From the NCBI RefSeq assembly GCF_017487405.1, contig NZ_CP062222.1:3209001-3273000 (forward strand): a DNA stretch of 64,000 nucleotides, written 5' to 3'. Below, one piece after another: positions 33,436 to 41,613 of the stretch. The notes beneath the pieces were generated by a model. The model made no database searches. It saw nothing but the letters and a program-made list of their open reading frames with translations, and was not told where the DNA came from. The position numbers and the translations under genes were made by a program. Numbering within the stretch: the first letter of the stretch is position 1; each line of letters starts with the position of its first letter. This stretch comes from Brevundimonas goettingensis. Lineage in GTDB: Bacteria; Pseudomonadota; Alphaproteobacteria; Caulobacterales; Caulobacteraceae.

Positions 33436-34626
33436 ATGGCCGACGGCGCCGCTGCCTCCGCGCAAACCTTCAAATGGGACGATCCGTTCGACATGGACGG
33501 CCGTCTGACCGAGGACGAACGGGCCATCCAGCAGGCGGCCCGGTCCTATGCCCGCGAAAAGCTGCTGCCGCGCGTGGTCGCCGCCTTCCGCGACGAGACG
33601 TTCGACCGCGCCATCATGACCGAACTGGGCGAGATGGGCTTCCTCGGCGCGATGCTGCCCGAACAGTACGGCGGGTCGGGCGTCAGCCACGTCGCCTATG
33701 GGCTGATCGCGCGCGAGATCGAGGCGGTCGATTCGGGCTACCGCTCGGCCATGAGCGTCCAGTCGTCCCTGGCCATGTATCCGATCTACGCCTTCGGTTC
33801 GGAGGAGCAGAAGATGCGCTTCCTGCCCCGGATGGCGGCCGGCGAACTGGTCGGCTGCTTCGGCCTGACCGAGGCCGACGGCGGCTCTGATCCCGCTTCC
33901 ATGAAGACCAAGGCCGAGGCGGTCGAGGGCGGCTATCGCCTGAACGGCGGCAAATACTGGATCACCAACTCGCCGATCTCGGATCTGGCGGTGGTCTGGG
34001 CCAAGCTGGACGGCGTGATCCGCGGCTTCATCGTCGAGCGCGGCTTCGAGGGCTTCACCACCACCAAGATCGGCGACAAGCTGTCCTTGCGAGCCTCCAT
34101 CACCGGCGACATCGGCCTGACCGACGTCTTCGTGCCCGAGGCCAATCTGCTGCCCAGCGTGAAAGGTCTGCGGGGTCCGTTCTCCTGCCTGAACAAGGCC
34201 CGCTACGGCATCGCCTGGGGGGCCATGGGCGCCGCCGAGTTCTGCTTCCATGCCACGCGCGACTATGTCGGCGAACGGATGCTGTTCGGCCGCCCCCTGT
34301 CGTCGCGCCAGCTGGTGCAGAAGAAGCTGGCCGAGATGCAGACCGAGATCTTCCTCGGCTTCGAGGGCGCCTATGCGCTCGGCCGCCTGCTCGACACCGG
34401 CGCCTGGGTGCCGGAGGCCATCTCCCTGATGAAGCGCAACAACTGCGGCAAGGCCCTGGCCATCGCCCGCGAGGCCCGCGACATGCATGGCGGCGCCGGC
34501 ATCACCGGCGAGATGCACGTCATGCGCCACGCCATGAACCTGGAGACCGTCAACACCTACGAAGGCGCGCATGATGTGCATGCGCTGATCCTCGGCCGGG
34601 CGATCACCGGCGAGAGCGCTTTTTAG
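33436..34626 (+). CDS. Acyl-CoA dehydrogenase, glutaryl-CoA dehydrogenase type
   Basis: A 396-residue FAD acyl-CoA dehydrogenase. [20 protein letters not shown] is the substrate/FAD-binding motif, and [20 protein letters not shown] near the C-terminus contains the catalytic base Glu376 and is nearly identical to the consensus of glutaryl-CoA dehydrogenases. Such enzymes oxidise and decarboxylate glutaryl-CoA to crotonyl-CoA in lysine and tryptophan breakdown. The motif [19 protein letters not shown] also fits. With the semialdehyde dehydrogenase and CoA-transferase nearby, it probably completes glutarate catabolism. Confidence 0.9.
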   Translation: MADGAAASAQTFKWDDPFDMDGRLTEDERAIQQAARSYAREKLLPRVVAAFRDETFDRAIMTELGEMGFLGAMLPEQYGGSGVSHVAYGLIAREIEAVDSGYRSAMSVQSSLAMYPIYAFGSEEQKMRFLPRMAAGELVGCFGLTEADGGSDPASMKTKAEAVEGGYRLNGGKYWITNSPISDLAVVWAKLDGVIRGFIVERGFEGFTTTKIGDKLSLRASITGDIGLTDVFVPEANLLPSVKGLRGPFSCLNKARYGIAWGAMGAAEFCFHATRDYVGERMLFGRPLSSRQLVQKKLAEMQTEIFLGFEGAYALGRLLDTGAWVPEAISLMKRNNCGKALAIAREARDMHGGAGITGEMHVMRHAMNLETVNTYEGAHDVHALILGRAITGESAF

Positions 34627-34629
34627 GAA

Positions 34630-34686
34630 GGGCGGCTTCGCCGCCGCGCTACCGCTCGCGACGCGGTCGCTCGCTGCTTGAGCGCA
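34630..34686. repeat. TGCTTGAGCGC palindromic repeat, copy B
   Basis: Contains GGCGGCTTCGCCGCC (palindrome), then GCTACCGCTCGCGACGCGG and GCTCGCTGCTTGAGCGC (34669-34685). It closely resembles the right arm of the large repeat at 51937-52083. The rest of the 232-bp gap to the protease gene contains CCCTTCGGGGGGAGGG and no gene that I can support. Confidence 0.6.
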
Positions 34687-34858
34687 AGTCGTCTCTGCCC
34701 CTTCGGGGGGAGGGGGACCGCGAAGCGGCGGAGGGGCCTTACGGGGCGGAAATGGCGAGTGATGACGCCGCGCCGGGGACCATCGTCACGGCGCAATTCT
34801 CGCGCTAGGTTGAGGTCCGGCCGCCCGCGAGGACGCGTCGCGCCCGGGGAAAGACTTG

Positions 34859-36368
34859 ATGTCACGTTCGGTTTTCAAGGCGGGTTCGGCCGTCGCTCTG
34901 GTCCTGCTGACCCTCCCCGGCGCGGGTCTGGCCCAAACCCCCAAACCGACGCCCAGGCCGACGCCTCCCGCCGCGACTCCGGCCCCGAGCCAGACCCCTC
35001 CGACCCCCTATCGCGCGCCCCGTCCGGCCGCCGCCCCGACGCCGCCCCCCGGACGCCGCAATTCCCCTGCCCTATGACGAGCGGCGCGGGGTCTTCACCT
35101 TCGCCACCGGTCTGGAACGCTCCCTGCCCGCCGTGGTCCAGGTGACGACCCTGGGCGCCTCGCGCGGTCCGACCTCCGGCGAGAACGAGCCCAAACCGCT
35201 GCAAAGCGGCTCCGGCGTGATCATCGACGCACGCCAGGGCATCATCGTCACCAACAACCATGTGGTCGACGGCGGCACCAAATTTACAGTCGACATGACC
35301 GACGGACGGCTGTTCGACGCCACCCTGGTCGGGGTCGACAAGGCCACCGACGTCGCCGTGCTCAAGATCGAGGCGCCGAACCTGTCCCAGGTGGAGATCG
35401 TCGATTCCGACACCCTGCGCACCGGCGACCTGGCCTTCGCGGTCGGCTATCCGCTCGGCCTCGACCAGACCCTGACCATGGGCGTCATCTCGGGTCTGGG
35501 CCGTTCGGGTCTGGGCGATGCGGTCGAGGACTATATCCAGACCGATGCGGCCGTGAACTCGGGCAACTCCGGCGGGCCGCTGCTGGACAGCCGCGGGCGT
35601 TTGATCGGCATCAACACCTCCATCCTGTCGGGCGGATCGGACCCGCTGGGCGGAACGGGCGGCAACGACGGCATCGCCTTCGCCGTGCCGACCCGCATCC
35701 TGATGTTCGTCGTCGGCCAGATCCGCGAGCACGGCGAGGTGACGCGCGGCAAGATCGGGGCGGTCATGGGCTCCCTGACCGCCACCCGGGCGCGGGCTTT
35801 CGGCCTGGGCATCGTGCGCGGCGCGGTTGTCGAGGACGTCGCTCCCGGCTCCCCGGCCGAGACGGCGGGCCTGCAGAAAAACGACATCATCACCCGCATC
35901 CAGAACCGTCCGGTGGCCAACGCCGGCTCGGTCCAGGCCACGGTCGGCATCGCCCCGCCGGGCACCCGTCTGCCGATCGTCTATCTGCGCGACGGCCATG
36001 AGCACACCACCGCCCTGACGGTGGCCACGGCCGAGCCGGTGCGGGTTGCGGTCGGCAAGACCGCCATCGAGGCCTTCGGCGCCCAGTTCCAGGCCCTCCC
36101 CGCTGCCCCCGCCCGCGACGAGACCGCGGCGAAGGAGGAGGCGCCCGCCCAGACGGCCGCGCAGACGGGCGTGCTCGTCGTCTCGGTCGAGGGCGGCTCC
36201 GACGCGGCCCAGCACAAGCTGACCGCCGGCGATATCGTGACGAAGGTGGGCGAGCGCGAGGTGACGGATCTGGCCGGTCTGGCCTCGGCGCTCGAAGCCG
36301 ATCAGGGCATGACGACCCTGACGGTCAGGCGCGGCGAGGAAACGGTGGAGATCAACGTCGGGGAGTGA
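34859..36368 (+). CDS. HtrA/DegP-type periplasmic serine protease, apparently frameshifted
   Basis: The signal peptide (MSRSVFKAGSAVALVLLTLP, cleavage near GLAQ) and a Pro-rich linker lie in one frame (34859 to about 35050). The mature protease lies in the +1 frame, reading PLPYDERRGVFTFATGLERS upstream of GTG 35133. Removing one C from the six-C run at 35045-35050 joins them cleanly. The protease has the S1C triad: His in VTNNHVVDGG, Asp in ATDVAVLKIE, Ser in NSGNSGGPLLDS. One PDZ follows (ENDIITRIQN-like region), then a second PDZ-like tail. Its role would be envelope protein quality control. Either this is an assembly error or an inactivated gene. Confidence 0.8.
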
Positions 36369-36410
36369 TCCCCGGCGACGTCCTCGATCCTGAACCCGGA
36401 CGCCGGACAG

Positions 36411-36480
36411 CAAAACGCCCGCTGCGCCAGGAGGGGGAGGGGGGCGGCAGCGGGCGTCTCGCTTGGAGGAAGCGTCGGCC
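36411..36480 (-). ncRNA. Candidate small RNA with CCTCC-loop hairpins (3' part)
   Basis: In the 331-bp gap between the protease and the DUF2794 gene, the minus strand shows two hairpins. One is CGCTT-CCTCC-AAGCG (36474-36460). The other is a perfect 11-bp stem ACGCCCGCTGC / GCAGCGGGCGT (36457-36415) whose C-rich loop contains CCCCCTCCTGG; TTTTGC follows, as in a Rho-independent terminator. Loops with CCTCC can pair with ribosome-binding sites, a plan known for several alphaproteobacterial small RNAs. The 5' end is not defined; a weak CTGACC / AAATAAT promoter-like pair lies near 36640. No ORF is present. Confidence 0.35.
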
Positions 36481-36699
36481 CGACGGAGCCCGTTGCTGGA
36501 AACATCCAGGGGGGCTGGGGGGGCTGTTCAGGATCCGGGACGCTTCCGAACTCCGTCTGGCCGACACTGGCTGTTTCGCCGGGCAAGCGGGCCGTGGCTG
36601 GACCGAAACGGGGCCATTTCGTGTCGCCGTCGATTATTTTCAGGACCGCTCCGTTCGGTCAGCGCTGGCGTTTGGGCGAGAGCGGCCTAACTTGATCGG

Positions 36700-37047
36700 A
36701 TGAGCTTTGATCCGAACGCGGCGGGTCCCGATGGACAGCCTCAGCAAGGTCCCGTCTTCTTTCACCGCAAGGAGTTGGACCTGATCCTGCGTGTCTACGG
36801 CCGCATGGTCGCGGCCGGCGAATGGCGAGACTACGCCATGATCGGGCACAAGGACGTCGCAGAGTTCGCCGTCTTCCGCCGCTCGGGCGACGCCCCCCTC
36901 TACCGGATCGAGAAACGCCCGGCGCTGCAGACCCGTCAGGGCCAGTGGGCCGTCATCGGCGAGGGCGGGGTGGTCCTGAGACGCGGCCGCGAACTGCCCC
37001 AGGTCCTGCGCGTCTTCGACAGCCGGAAATTCCAGATCGTGGAATAG
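36700..37047 (+). CDS. DUF2794 family protein
   Basis: A 115-residue protein with the DUF2794 core FHRKELDLILRVYGRMVAAG, EWRDYAMIGHKDVAEFAVFR and a C-terminal PQVLRVFDSRKFQIVE. The family is small, cytoplasmic, and confined mainly to alphaproteobacteria; function is unknown. The ATG at 36700 starts a run of polar residues before the conserved block. It stands alone, bounded downstream by a strong terminator. Confidence 0.88.
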   Translation: MSFDPNAAGPDGQPQQGPVFFHRKELDLILRVYGRMVAAGEWRDYAMIGHKDVAEFAVFRRSGDAPLYRIEKRPALQTRQGQWAVIGEGGVVLRRGRELPQVLRVFDSRKFQIVE

Positions 37048-37048
37048 C

Positions 37049-37080
37049 AAAAGGCCCCGGCGTTTCCGCCGGGGCCTTTT
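37049..37080. terminator. Bidirectional Rho-independent terminator
   Basis: AAAAGGCCCCGGCG / CGCCGGGGCCTTTT with a short TTTC-type loop, directly after the DUF2794 stop. The A-run on the left and T-run on the right let it stop the DUF2794 transcript and the convergent BI-1 transcript. Confidence 0.9.
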
Positions 37081-37164
37081 CCTCCCCATCGCCTGCGATG
37101 GGGAGGTGGATCGGAGCGTAGCGACGAGACGCAGGGGGCTCCGCCTCGCGACCCCCGCCTGAAC

Positions 37165-37911
37165 TCAGCGACGACCGCCCGTGAAGGCGAGCAGGAACTG
37201 GAACAGGTTGATGAAGTTGATGAACAGGTTCAGGGCGCCGAAGCCCGTCGCCACGCCCATCGCCTGCTGGTCGCCGCCCAGCTGGTAGTAGGTCATCTTC
37301 AGCCGCTGCGTATCAAAGGCGATCAGACCCGAGAACAGCAGCACGCCGACGGCGCTGATGATCAGGTAGAAGGTGCCCGACTGCAGGAAGATGTTGACGA
37401 CCGAGGCGATGATCAGGCCGATCACGCCCATGATCAGGAAGGTCCCGATCGGCGACAGGTCGCGCTTGGTCGTATAGCCGAACAGGCTCAGGCCGCCGAA
37501 GGCCGCCGCCGTAATCAGGAAGGTCGTGGCCAGCGAACCGCCGGTGTAACGCAGGAACAGGATGCCAAGCCCGGCGCCGATGGTCGAAACCACGGCCCAG
37601 TACAGCAGGTTCACGCCGCCTGCAGTCGGATTCTTCATGAAGAACATCGAGCCGAACAGCATGACCAGCGGCGAGAACTGGATGATCAGGCCCAGCATCG
37701 TCAGGCCGATACGGCCATCCGCACCCTGCACGAACAGCAGTTGCTGCACGGCCGGCACATTGCCGGTCACATAGGCCAGGGCGCCGGCGACCACGAGGCC
37801 GAGGGCCAGCTTGTTATAGACGCCCAGCATGAAGCCGCGCAGTCCGGCGTCGACCGACATGTCGGCCGAGGCGGGCGCCACATTGGTGAAACCGTTTCTG
37901 AAGTCGCTCAT
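37165..37911 (-). CDS. Bax inhibitor-1 / YccA family membrane protein
   Basis: A 248-residue, seven-helix membrane protein. It begins MSDFRNGFTNVAPASADMSV, then GLRGFMLGVYNKLALGLVVA, the typical start of the family, and ends FGALNLFINFINLFQFLLAF. YTTKRDLSPIGTFLIMGVIG is another family marker. BI-1 proteins act as pH-sensitive calcium leak channels; YccA in E. coli modulates the FtsH protease. The frame is open far upstream (to 38745) on the shadow of thpR, but the ATG at 37911 is clear. It is divergent from thpR. Confidence 0.92.
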   Translation of the reverse strand: MSDFRNGFTNVAPASADMSVDAGLRGFMLGVYNKLALGLVVAGALAYVTGNVPAVQQLLFVQGADGRIGLTMLGLIIQFSPLVMLFGSMFFMKNPTAGGVNLLYWAVVSTIGAGLGILFLRYTGGSLATTFLITAAAFGGLSLFGYTTKRDLSPIGTFLIMGVIGLIIASVVNIFLQSGTFYLIISAVGVLLFSGLIAFDTQRLKMTYYQLGGDQQAMGVATGFGALNLFINFINLFQFLLAFTGGRR

Positions 37912-38037
37912 CGCGAGATCAATCTCCTCTTGGCCGGAGCACGTCCCCGGCCTTGGCTGAAATATCGGGGTCCGCGCCCCGCCATGCAAGGGAATGTGCG
38001 CTTTCCCGCGTCGATCCGCCCCGCTACCAAGGGTCGC

Positions 38038-38574
38038 ATGTTGCGCCTCTTCACCGCCCTGCCCATTCCCTGGGACGTCGTCCAGACCCTGAAACGGCGC
38101 CAGACCGGCCTCCCGGGCGCGAAATGGCGGCCGGAAGAGGCGCTGCACATCACCCTGGCCTTCTATGGCGACGTGCCCGAGCGTCAGGCCGATGATCTGG
38201 CCGGCGAGCTGTCGCGCATCCCGGTCGATCCGTTCGAGATCGAACTGAAGGGCATCGGCTCTTTTGGCGACGGCCACCGCGCCGACACCCTCTGGGCCGG
38301 GGTCGAGGTCAATGAGCGCCTGAACGTGCTCGCAGGACGCTGCAAGGCGGCGGGCGAGCGGGCCGGGATCCGCATGGAGCCCCGCGTCTACAAACCCCAC
38401 CTGACCCTGGCCTATCTGAAGACCCAGACCAATCCGGACCGGATCGGGGCCTGGGTCGCCAACCACAATCTGCTGCATTCGCCGCCGATCCGCATCGACC
38501 GCTTCGGCCTGTATTCCAGCACCCTGACCGATCACGGCAGCGAATATGAGCTGGAGCAGTCCTACCCGTCTTGA
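38038..38574 (+). CDS. thpR: RNA 2',3'-cyclic phosphodiesterase
   Basis: A 178-residue 2H phosphoesterase (ThpR/LigT) with the two catalytic HxTx motifs: His37 in LHITLAFYG and His121 in KPHLTLAYL. It opens RNA 2',3'-cyclic phosphates to 2'-phosphomonoesters; E. coli ThpR also shows reversible 2'-5' ligase activity. The start LRLFTALPIPWDVVQTLK is typical. The ATG at 38038 fits; the frame extends upstream through the BI-1 gene but without coding bias. Confidence 0.93.
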   Translation: MLRLFTALPIPWDVVQTLKRRQTGLPGAKWRPEEALHITLAFYGDVPERQADDLAGELSRIPVDPFEIELKGIGSFGDGHRADTLWAGVEVNERLNVLAGRCKAAGERAGIRMEPRVYKPHLTLAYLKTQTNPDRIGAWVANHNLLHSPPIRIDRFGLYSSTLTDHGSEYELEQSYPS

Positions 38575-38605
38575 ACGCGGGCTCCACTGAGCGCATCTGC
38601 GGTCC

Positions 38606-39160
38606 ATGTTCATCCAGACCGAACCCACGCCCAATCCGAACGTGCTCAAATTCCTGCCCGGCAGGGATGTCGCCCCGCTGGGCGTGCGCGAGTTCCTGAA
38701 CATCAACCAGGCCACCGCCTCGCCTCTGGCCGAGGCCCTGTTCAATCTGGAAGACGTCGCGGGCGTCTTTTTCGGCGCCGACTATGTCTCGGTGACCAAG
38801 GCGCCGCACGGTCTGGACTGGTCGGATATGAAGCCGCCGATCCTGGCCGCCATCATGGACCATTTCACCTCGGGCGCGCCCCTGATCCGCACCGAGGAGG
38901 CGGTCGCCGACGCGGGCGAGGACACCGAGATCGTCGCCGAGATCAAGGCCCTGCTCGACAGCCGCATCCGCCCGGCCGTGGCCCAGGACGGAGGCGACAT
39001 CCTGTTCGATTCCTTCGATGAGGACAGTGGGGTGCTGAGCCTGCGCATGCGCGGCGCCTGCGCCGGCTGCCCCTCCTCCTCCGCCACGCTCAAGGCCGGG
39101 GTCGAGCAGATGATGAAACACTACGTCCCGGAAGTGACCCGGGTGGAGCAGGTGATTTAG
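38606..39160 (+). CDS. Fe-S scaffold protein, NifU/Nfu family
   Basis: 184 residues with two domains: an N-terminal Nfu_N (about 1-88, MFIQTEPTPNPNVLKFLPGR and LFNLEDVAGVFFGADYVSV) and a C-terminal NifU-like domain with the cluster-binding C152-A-G-C155 (MRGACAGCPSSSATLKAGVE). This layout is that of mitochondrial NFU1 and bacterial homologues, which deliver [4Fe-4S] clusters to targets such as lipoate synthase. Both domains are intact. It lies 31 bp after thpR on the same strand. Confidence 0.94.
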   Translation: MFIQTEPTPNPNVLKFLPGRDVAPLGVREFLNINQATASPLAEALFNLEDVAGVFFGADYVSVTKAPHGLDWSDMKPPILAAIMDHFTSGAPLIRTEEAVADAGEDTEIVAEIKALLDSRIRPAVAQDGGDILFDSFDEDSGVLSLRMRGACAGCPSSSATLKAGVEQMMKHYVPEVTRVEQVI

Positions 39161-39171
39161 GCGAAGGGTGC

Positions 39172-39210
39172 CAACCCTCGCCGCCCGGCGGCTCGCTGCT
39201 TGAGCGCGTC
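39172..39210. repeat. TGCTTGAGCGC palindromic repeat, copy C
   Basis: After the nfu stop, a GGCGGC-type palindrome (CCGCCCGGCGG) is followed by GCTCGCTGCTTGAGCGC (39191-39207), identical over 17 bases to copies A and B. It has no coding potential. Confidence 0.6.
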
Positions 39211-39285
39211 ACGGGTCTGGTGACAGGGTTTCATTGAAACCAATTCGTTCTGGCCGCCCGCGCGCAAGCCTGCCATCCTGCGGCC

Positions 39286-39885
39286 ATGCCCCGCTTCGAA
39301 CAGGACAGCGACGTGCGCGCCCTCGGCGAAGCCCTGGCCGCCCTCCGCCGCGAACGCGGCCTGAGCCAGGCCGAGGCCGGCGCCCGGCTGGATATGACCA
39401 GCCAGGGCTGGGGCCTGTATGAGGCCGGCAAGCGCCCGGGCCTGTTCCGGCCCGACGTCCAGCGCCGCCTGACCGCCGCCCTCGACGCCAGTCCCGAAGA
39501 CCTCGCCCTCACCGCCGCCCGGATCACAGCCGATGCGCCCGCCACGCCTCCGGCCAAGGGCGTCGAAAGCGGCGGGCGCGGCTGGTCCGGCGCCCCGTCC
39601 GCCCCTCGGGTCGCGACCGAACGGCTGCAGCTCTCCAATGACGACCTCGCCCCCTGGGCCGCCTCGGGCGTGGTGCTGGAGTTCGATCCGGGCCGCTGGC
39701 CACGCCGGGATCAGGGCTGCGTCATCGACCTCACCGACGGCGGGCGCCTGATCCGCCTCTATGACCGCGCCGACGCCGACCGCCTCTATCTGCGCGGCGG
39801 TCCGGGCGGGCTGGACGCTGAGACCGTGCTTGAGCGGTCCCGGGCCGCCCGGGTCGCAGCCGTCATCGCCCGTCTCGATCCGTGA
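39286..39885 (+). CDS. XRE-family helix-turn-helix protein with C-terminal domain
   Basis: 199 residues. An HTH_3 domain (about 10-70, LGEALAALRRERGLSQAEAG and MTSQGWGLYEAGKR) is followed by a Pro/Ser linker and a C-terminal beta-rich domain (LQLSNDDLAPWAASGVVLEF and RLIRLYDRADADRLYLRGG). The C-terminal part resembles a peptidase-S24-like LexA/CI sensor in length, but I do not see the Ser-Lys dyad motif, so autocleavage is unlikely. Targets are unknown. It immediately precedes another HTH gene and a palindromic operator. Confidence 0.75.
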   Translation: MPRFEQDSDVRALGEALAALRRERGLSQAEAGARLDMTSQGWGLYEAGKRPGLFRPDVQRRLTAALDASPEDLALTAARITADAPATPPAKGVESGGRGWSGAPSAPRVATERLQLSNDDLAPWAASGVVLEFDPGRWPRRDQGCVIDLTDGGRLIRLYDRADADRLYLRGGPGGLDAETVLERSRAARVAAVIARLDP

Positions 39886-39895
39886 CACCGGGGCG

Positions 39896-39935
39896 ATGAA
39901 ACGAATAAGTTGCAACTTTGTTCGTTTCATGAAAC
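39896..39935. promoter_or_regulatory. Operator-like palindrome before an HTH gene
   Basis: ATGAAACGAA and TTCGTTTCAT form a perfect 10-bp inverted repeat (39896-39930) enclosing the 12-bp palindrome AAGTTGCAACTT, and a third palindrome, GTTTCATGAAAC, overlaps the right arm (39924-39935). The cluster is AT-rich compared with its surroundings and lies 33 bp before the HTH start at 39968. Autoregulation by that protein is the simplest reading. Confidence 0.6.
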
Positions 39936-39967
39936 TCTTAAATCCGATGACGCGGAAGGGACACCCC

Positions 39968-40387
39968 ATGCCGAGAACGCCGGACCGGGTAGACGCCTTC
40001 GTCGGGGCCCGCATCGCCCAGCGCCGCGCGGCGCTCGGCCTGTCGCAACAGGCGCTCGCCGACCGGCTCGGCATCAGTTCGCAGCAGATCCAGAAATATG
40101 AGGCTGGATCGAACCGGGTCTCGGTCTCGCGCCTGCACCGGATCGCGACCGTCCTGGGGGCCGCCACGGCGGGGTTCTTCCCGCCGCCCGCGCCTGACAT
40201 GGCACAGGAGGGACCGCCGGGCGGATCCGTCGGGGCCGACGCCGCTGAAGCGGAATGGCTGATCGGTCTGCGGTTCCTGACCGCCAGCGCCGAGGGGCGG
40301 GCTGTGGCGACCGGCTTCGGCCTGATCGAGAGCCGGGACGCCCGACGCGCGGTCGCGACCATCGTGGAGGCCCTCGCCTCACGCTGA
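39968..40387 (+). CDS. XRE-family transcriptional regulator
   Basis: 139 residues. The HTH_3 domain (about 12-70) reads ARIAQRRAALGLSQQALADR then ISSQQIQKYEAGSNRVSVSR. A Pro-rich hinge and a short C-terminal helical region (ASAEGRAVATGFGLIESRDA) follow. The core QQIQKYE-x-G-x-NR-x-S-x-S-x-L is shared with the regulator at 47493-47906, so the two are paralogues. ATGs upstream (from about 39896) lie inside the operator palindromes; ATG 39968 is preferred. Probably a dimeric repressor. Confidence 0.8.
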   Translation: MPRTPDRVDAFVGARIAQRRAALGLSQQALADRLGISSQQIQKYEAGSNRVSVSRLHRIATVLGAATAGFFPPPAPDMAQEGPPGGSVGADAAEAEWLIGLRFLTASAEGRAVATGFGLIESRDARRAVATIVEALASR

Positions 40388-40457
40388 CCCGCCATCACAT
40401 GACCGGGGGCGGCGAGCCCCCTCGCCTTCCCGGCCGTGCGCGGATAGAGGTCCGCCC

Positions 40458-41129
40458 ATGAAGGTCCTCGTCATCGATACGGCGCTGAACGCCTGCACCG
40501 CCGCCGTCTTCGACGGCGACAGTCCTCTGGGCGTGCGCGTCGAGCCCATGGCCAAGGGGCATCAGGAGCGGATCGGCGGCTTGGTCCGCGACGCGGTCGC
40601 CGACGCCGGCGGCTTCGACGGGATCGCGCGTATCGGCGTCACCGTCGGTCCGGGCTCCTTCACCGGCCTGCGCGTCGGCCTCGCCTTCGCGCAAGGGCTG
40701 GGGGCCGCGCTCGGCGTGCCGGTCGTGGGGATATCCACCCTGGCGGCCCTCGCCCGCTCCGCCGACGGCGGGGCCGGAGCGACCGCCGCCGTCATCGACG
40801 CCCGCCGGGGCCAGGTCTATCTGCAGACCTTCCAGGACGGCGCACCGACCATGGCGCCAACCGCCCTCGCCCTCGATGCGGCGCGCGAGACCCTGTCCGG
40901 CGAAGATCGGATCTGGGCGGGCAGCGGCGTCTCCCTCGTCACCGGCGCCCTCGCGGCCGAGCCGATCACCGTCCCGACACCCGAGGCCCTCGCCGCCCTG
41001 ACGATCGCGGCCGATCCGGCTGAGGCCCCGCCGACGCCGCTGTATCTGCGCGCGCCCGACGCCACCCCGCCGACCCGGCTGCCGGGACAGGCGCGACCGC
41101 CAGCGGCGCGCCCCGCCAAGCCGTCGTGA
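40458..41129 (+). CDS. tsaB: tRNA threonylcarbamoyladenosine biosynthesis protein TsaB
   Basis: A 223-residue ASKHA-fold protein that, with TsaC, TsaD and TsaE, makes the t6A modification at position 37 of ANN-decoding tRNAs. Diagnostic segments are KVLVIDTALNACTAAV, GVTVGPGSFTGLRVGLAFAQ and GISTLAALA. The C-terminal 40 residues are Pro/Ala-rich and variable. Its stop overlaps the rimI start in GTGA, so tsaB and rimI are co-translated; tsaB-rimI is a widely conserved pair. Confidence 0.94.
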   Translation: MKVLVIDTALNACTAAVFDGDSPLGVRVEPMAKGHQERIGGLVRDAVADAGGFDGIARIGVTVGPGSFTGLRVGLAFAQGLGAALGVPVVGISTLAALARSADGGAGATAAVIDARRGQVYLQTFQDGAPTMAPTALALDAARETLSGEDRIWAGSGVSLVTGALAAEPITVPTPEALAALTIAADPAEAPPTPLYLRAPDATPPTRLPGQARPPAARPAKPS

Positions 41130-41590
41130 CCGAATCAGCCGACCTGATCGTCTCCCGGGGCCCGGAGGACGCGCCGCTTCTGGCCGCGGTTCATCTCGAG
41201 GCCTTCCACGCCCCCTGGGACACGGCCGCCTTCGACAGTCTTCTGGGTCAGGCCGGGGTCTTCGCCATCCGCGCGCCCGACGGCTTCATCCTGTGCCGGG
41301 TGGTGCTGGACGAGGCCGAGATCCTGACCCTGGCCGTGCGTCCATCCGCCCGCCGCGCCGGCCTCGGCGCCCGCCTGACCCAGGCGGCGGCCGAGTTCGC
41401 GGCCCGCGCCGGGGCCGAACGCCTGTTCCTCGAGGTCGCCGAGGACAATGAGGCCGCCCGCGCCCTCTATGCCCGTCTGGGATTTATCCAGACCGGACGC
41501 CGCAGGAACTATTACGAAAAATCAGATGCAAGCCGTGTCGATGCGCTTCTTCTTGAACTTGCATGGCCGGAGCGACTTCCCTCGCGGTGA
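41126..41590 (+). CDS. rimI: Ribosomal-protein S18 alanine N-acetyltransferase-like (RimI)
   Basis: A 154-residue GNAT acetyltransferase placed after tsaB, as RimI usually is. The acetyl-CoA motif is LAVRPSARRAGLGARLTQAA, followed by LFLEVAEDNEAARALYARLG and the terminal GRRRNYYEKSD, a strong RimI signature. RimI acetylates the N-terminal alanine of ribosomal protein S18, and probably other proteins. The start is GTG at 41126 overlapping the tsaB stop. Confidence 0.92.
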   Translation: MTESADLIVSRGPEDAPLLAAVHLEAFHAPWDTAAFDSLLGQAGVFAIRAPDGFILCRVVLDEAEILTLAVRPSARRAGLGARLTQAAAEFAARAGAERLFLEVAEDNEAARALYARLGFIQTGRRRNYYEKSDASRVDALLLELAWPERLPSR

Positions 41591-41613
41591 CGCTGCCTCT
41601 ATCTTGTCGAACC

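Noticed and set aside
34678..35145. An open frame spanning the protease signal-peptide region in a third frame
   Set aside because: Its translation is Arg/Pro-rich low complexity and shares no motif with the protease; it is a shadow frame.
37912..38745. Upstream in-frame extension of the BI-1 gene and other long antisense extensions (for instance at 837-1901 and 54271-56385)
   Set aside because: They run through genes on the other strand or promoters and lack family similarity; internal ATGs give the normal N-termini.
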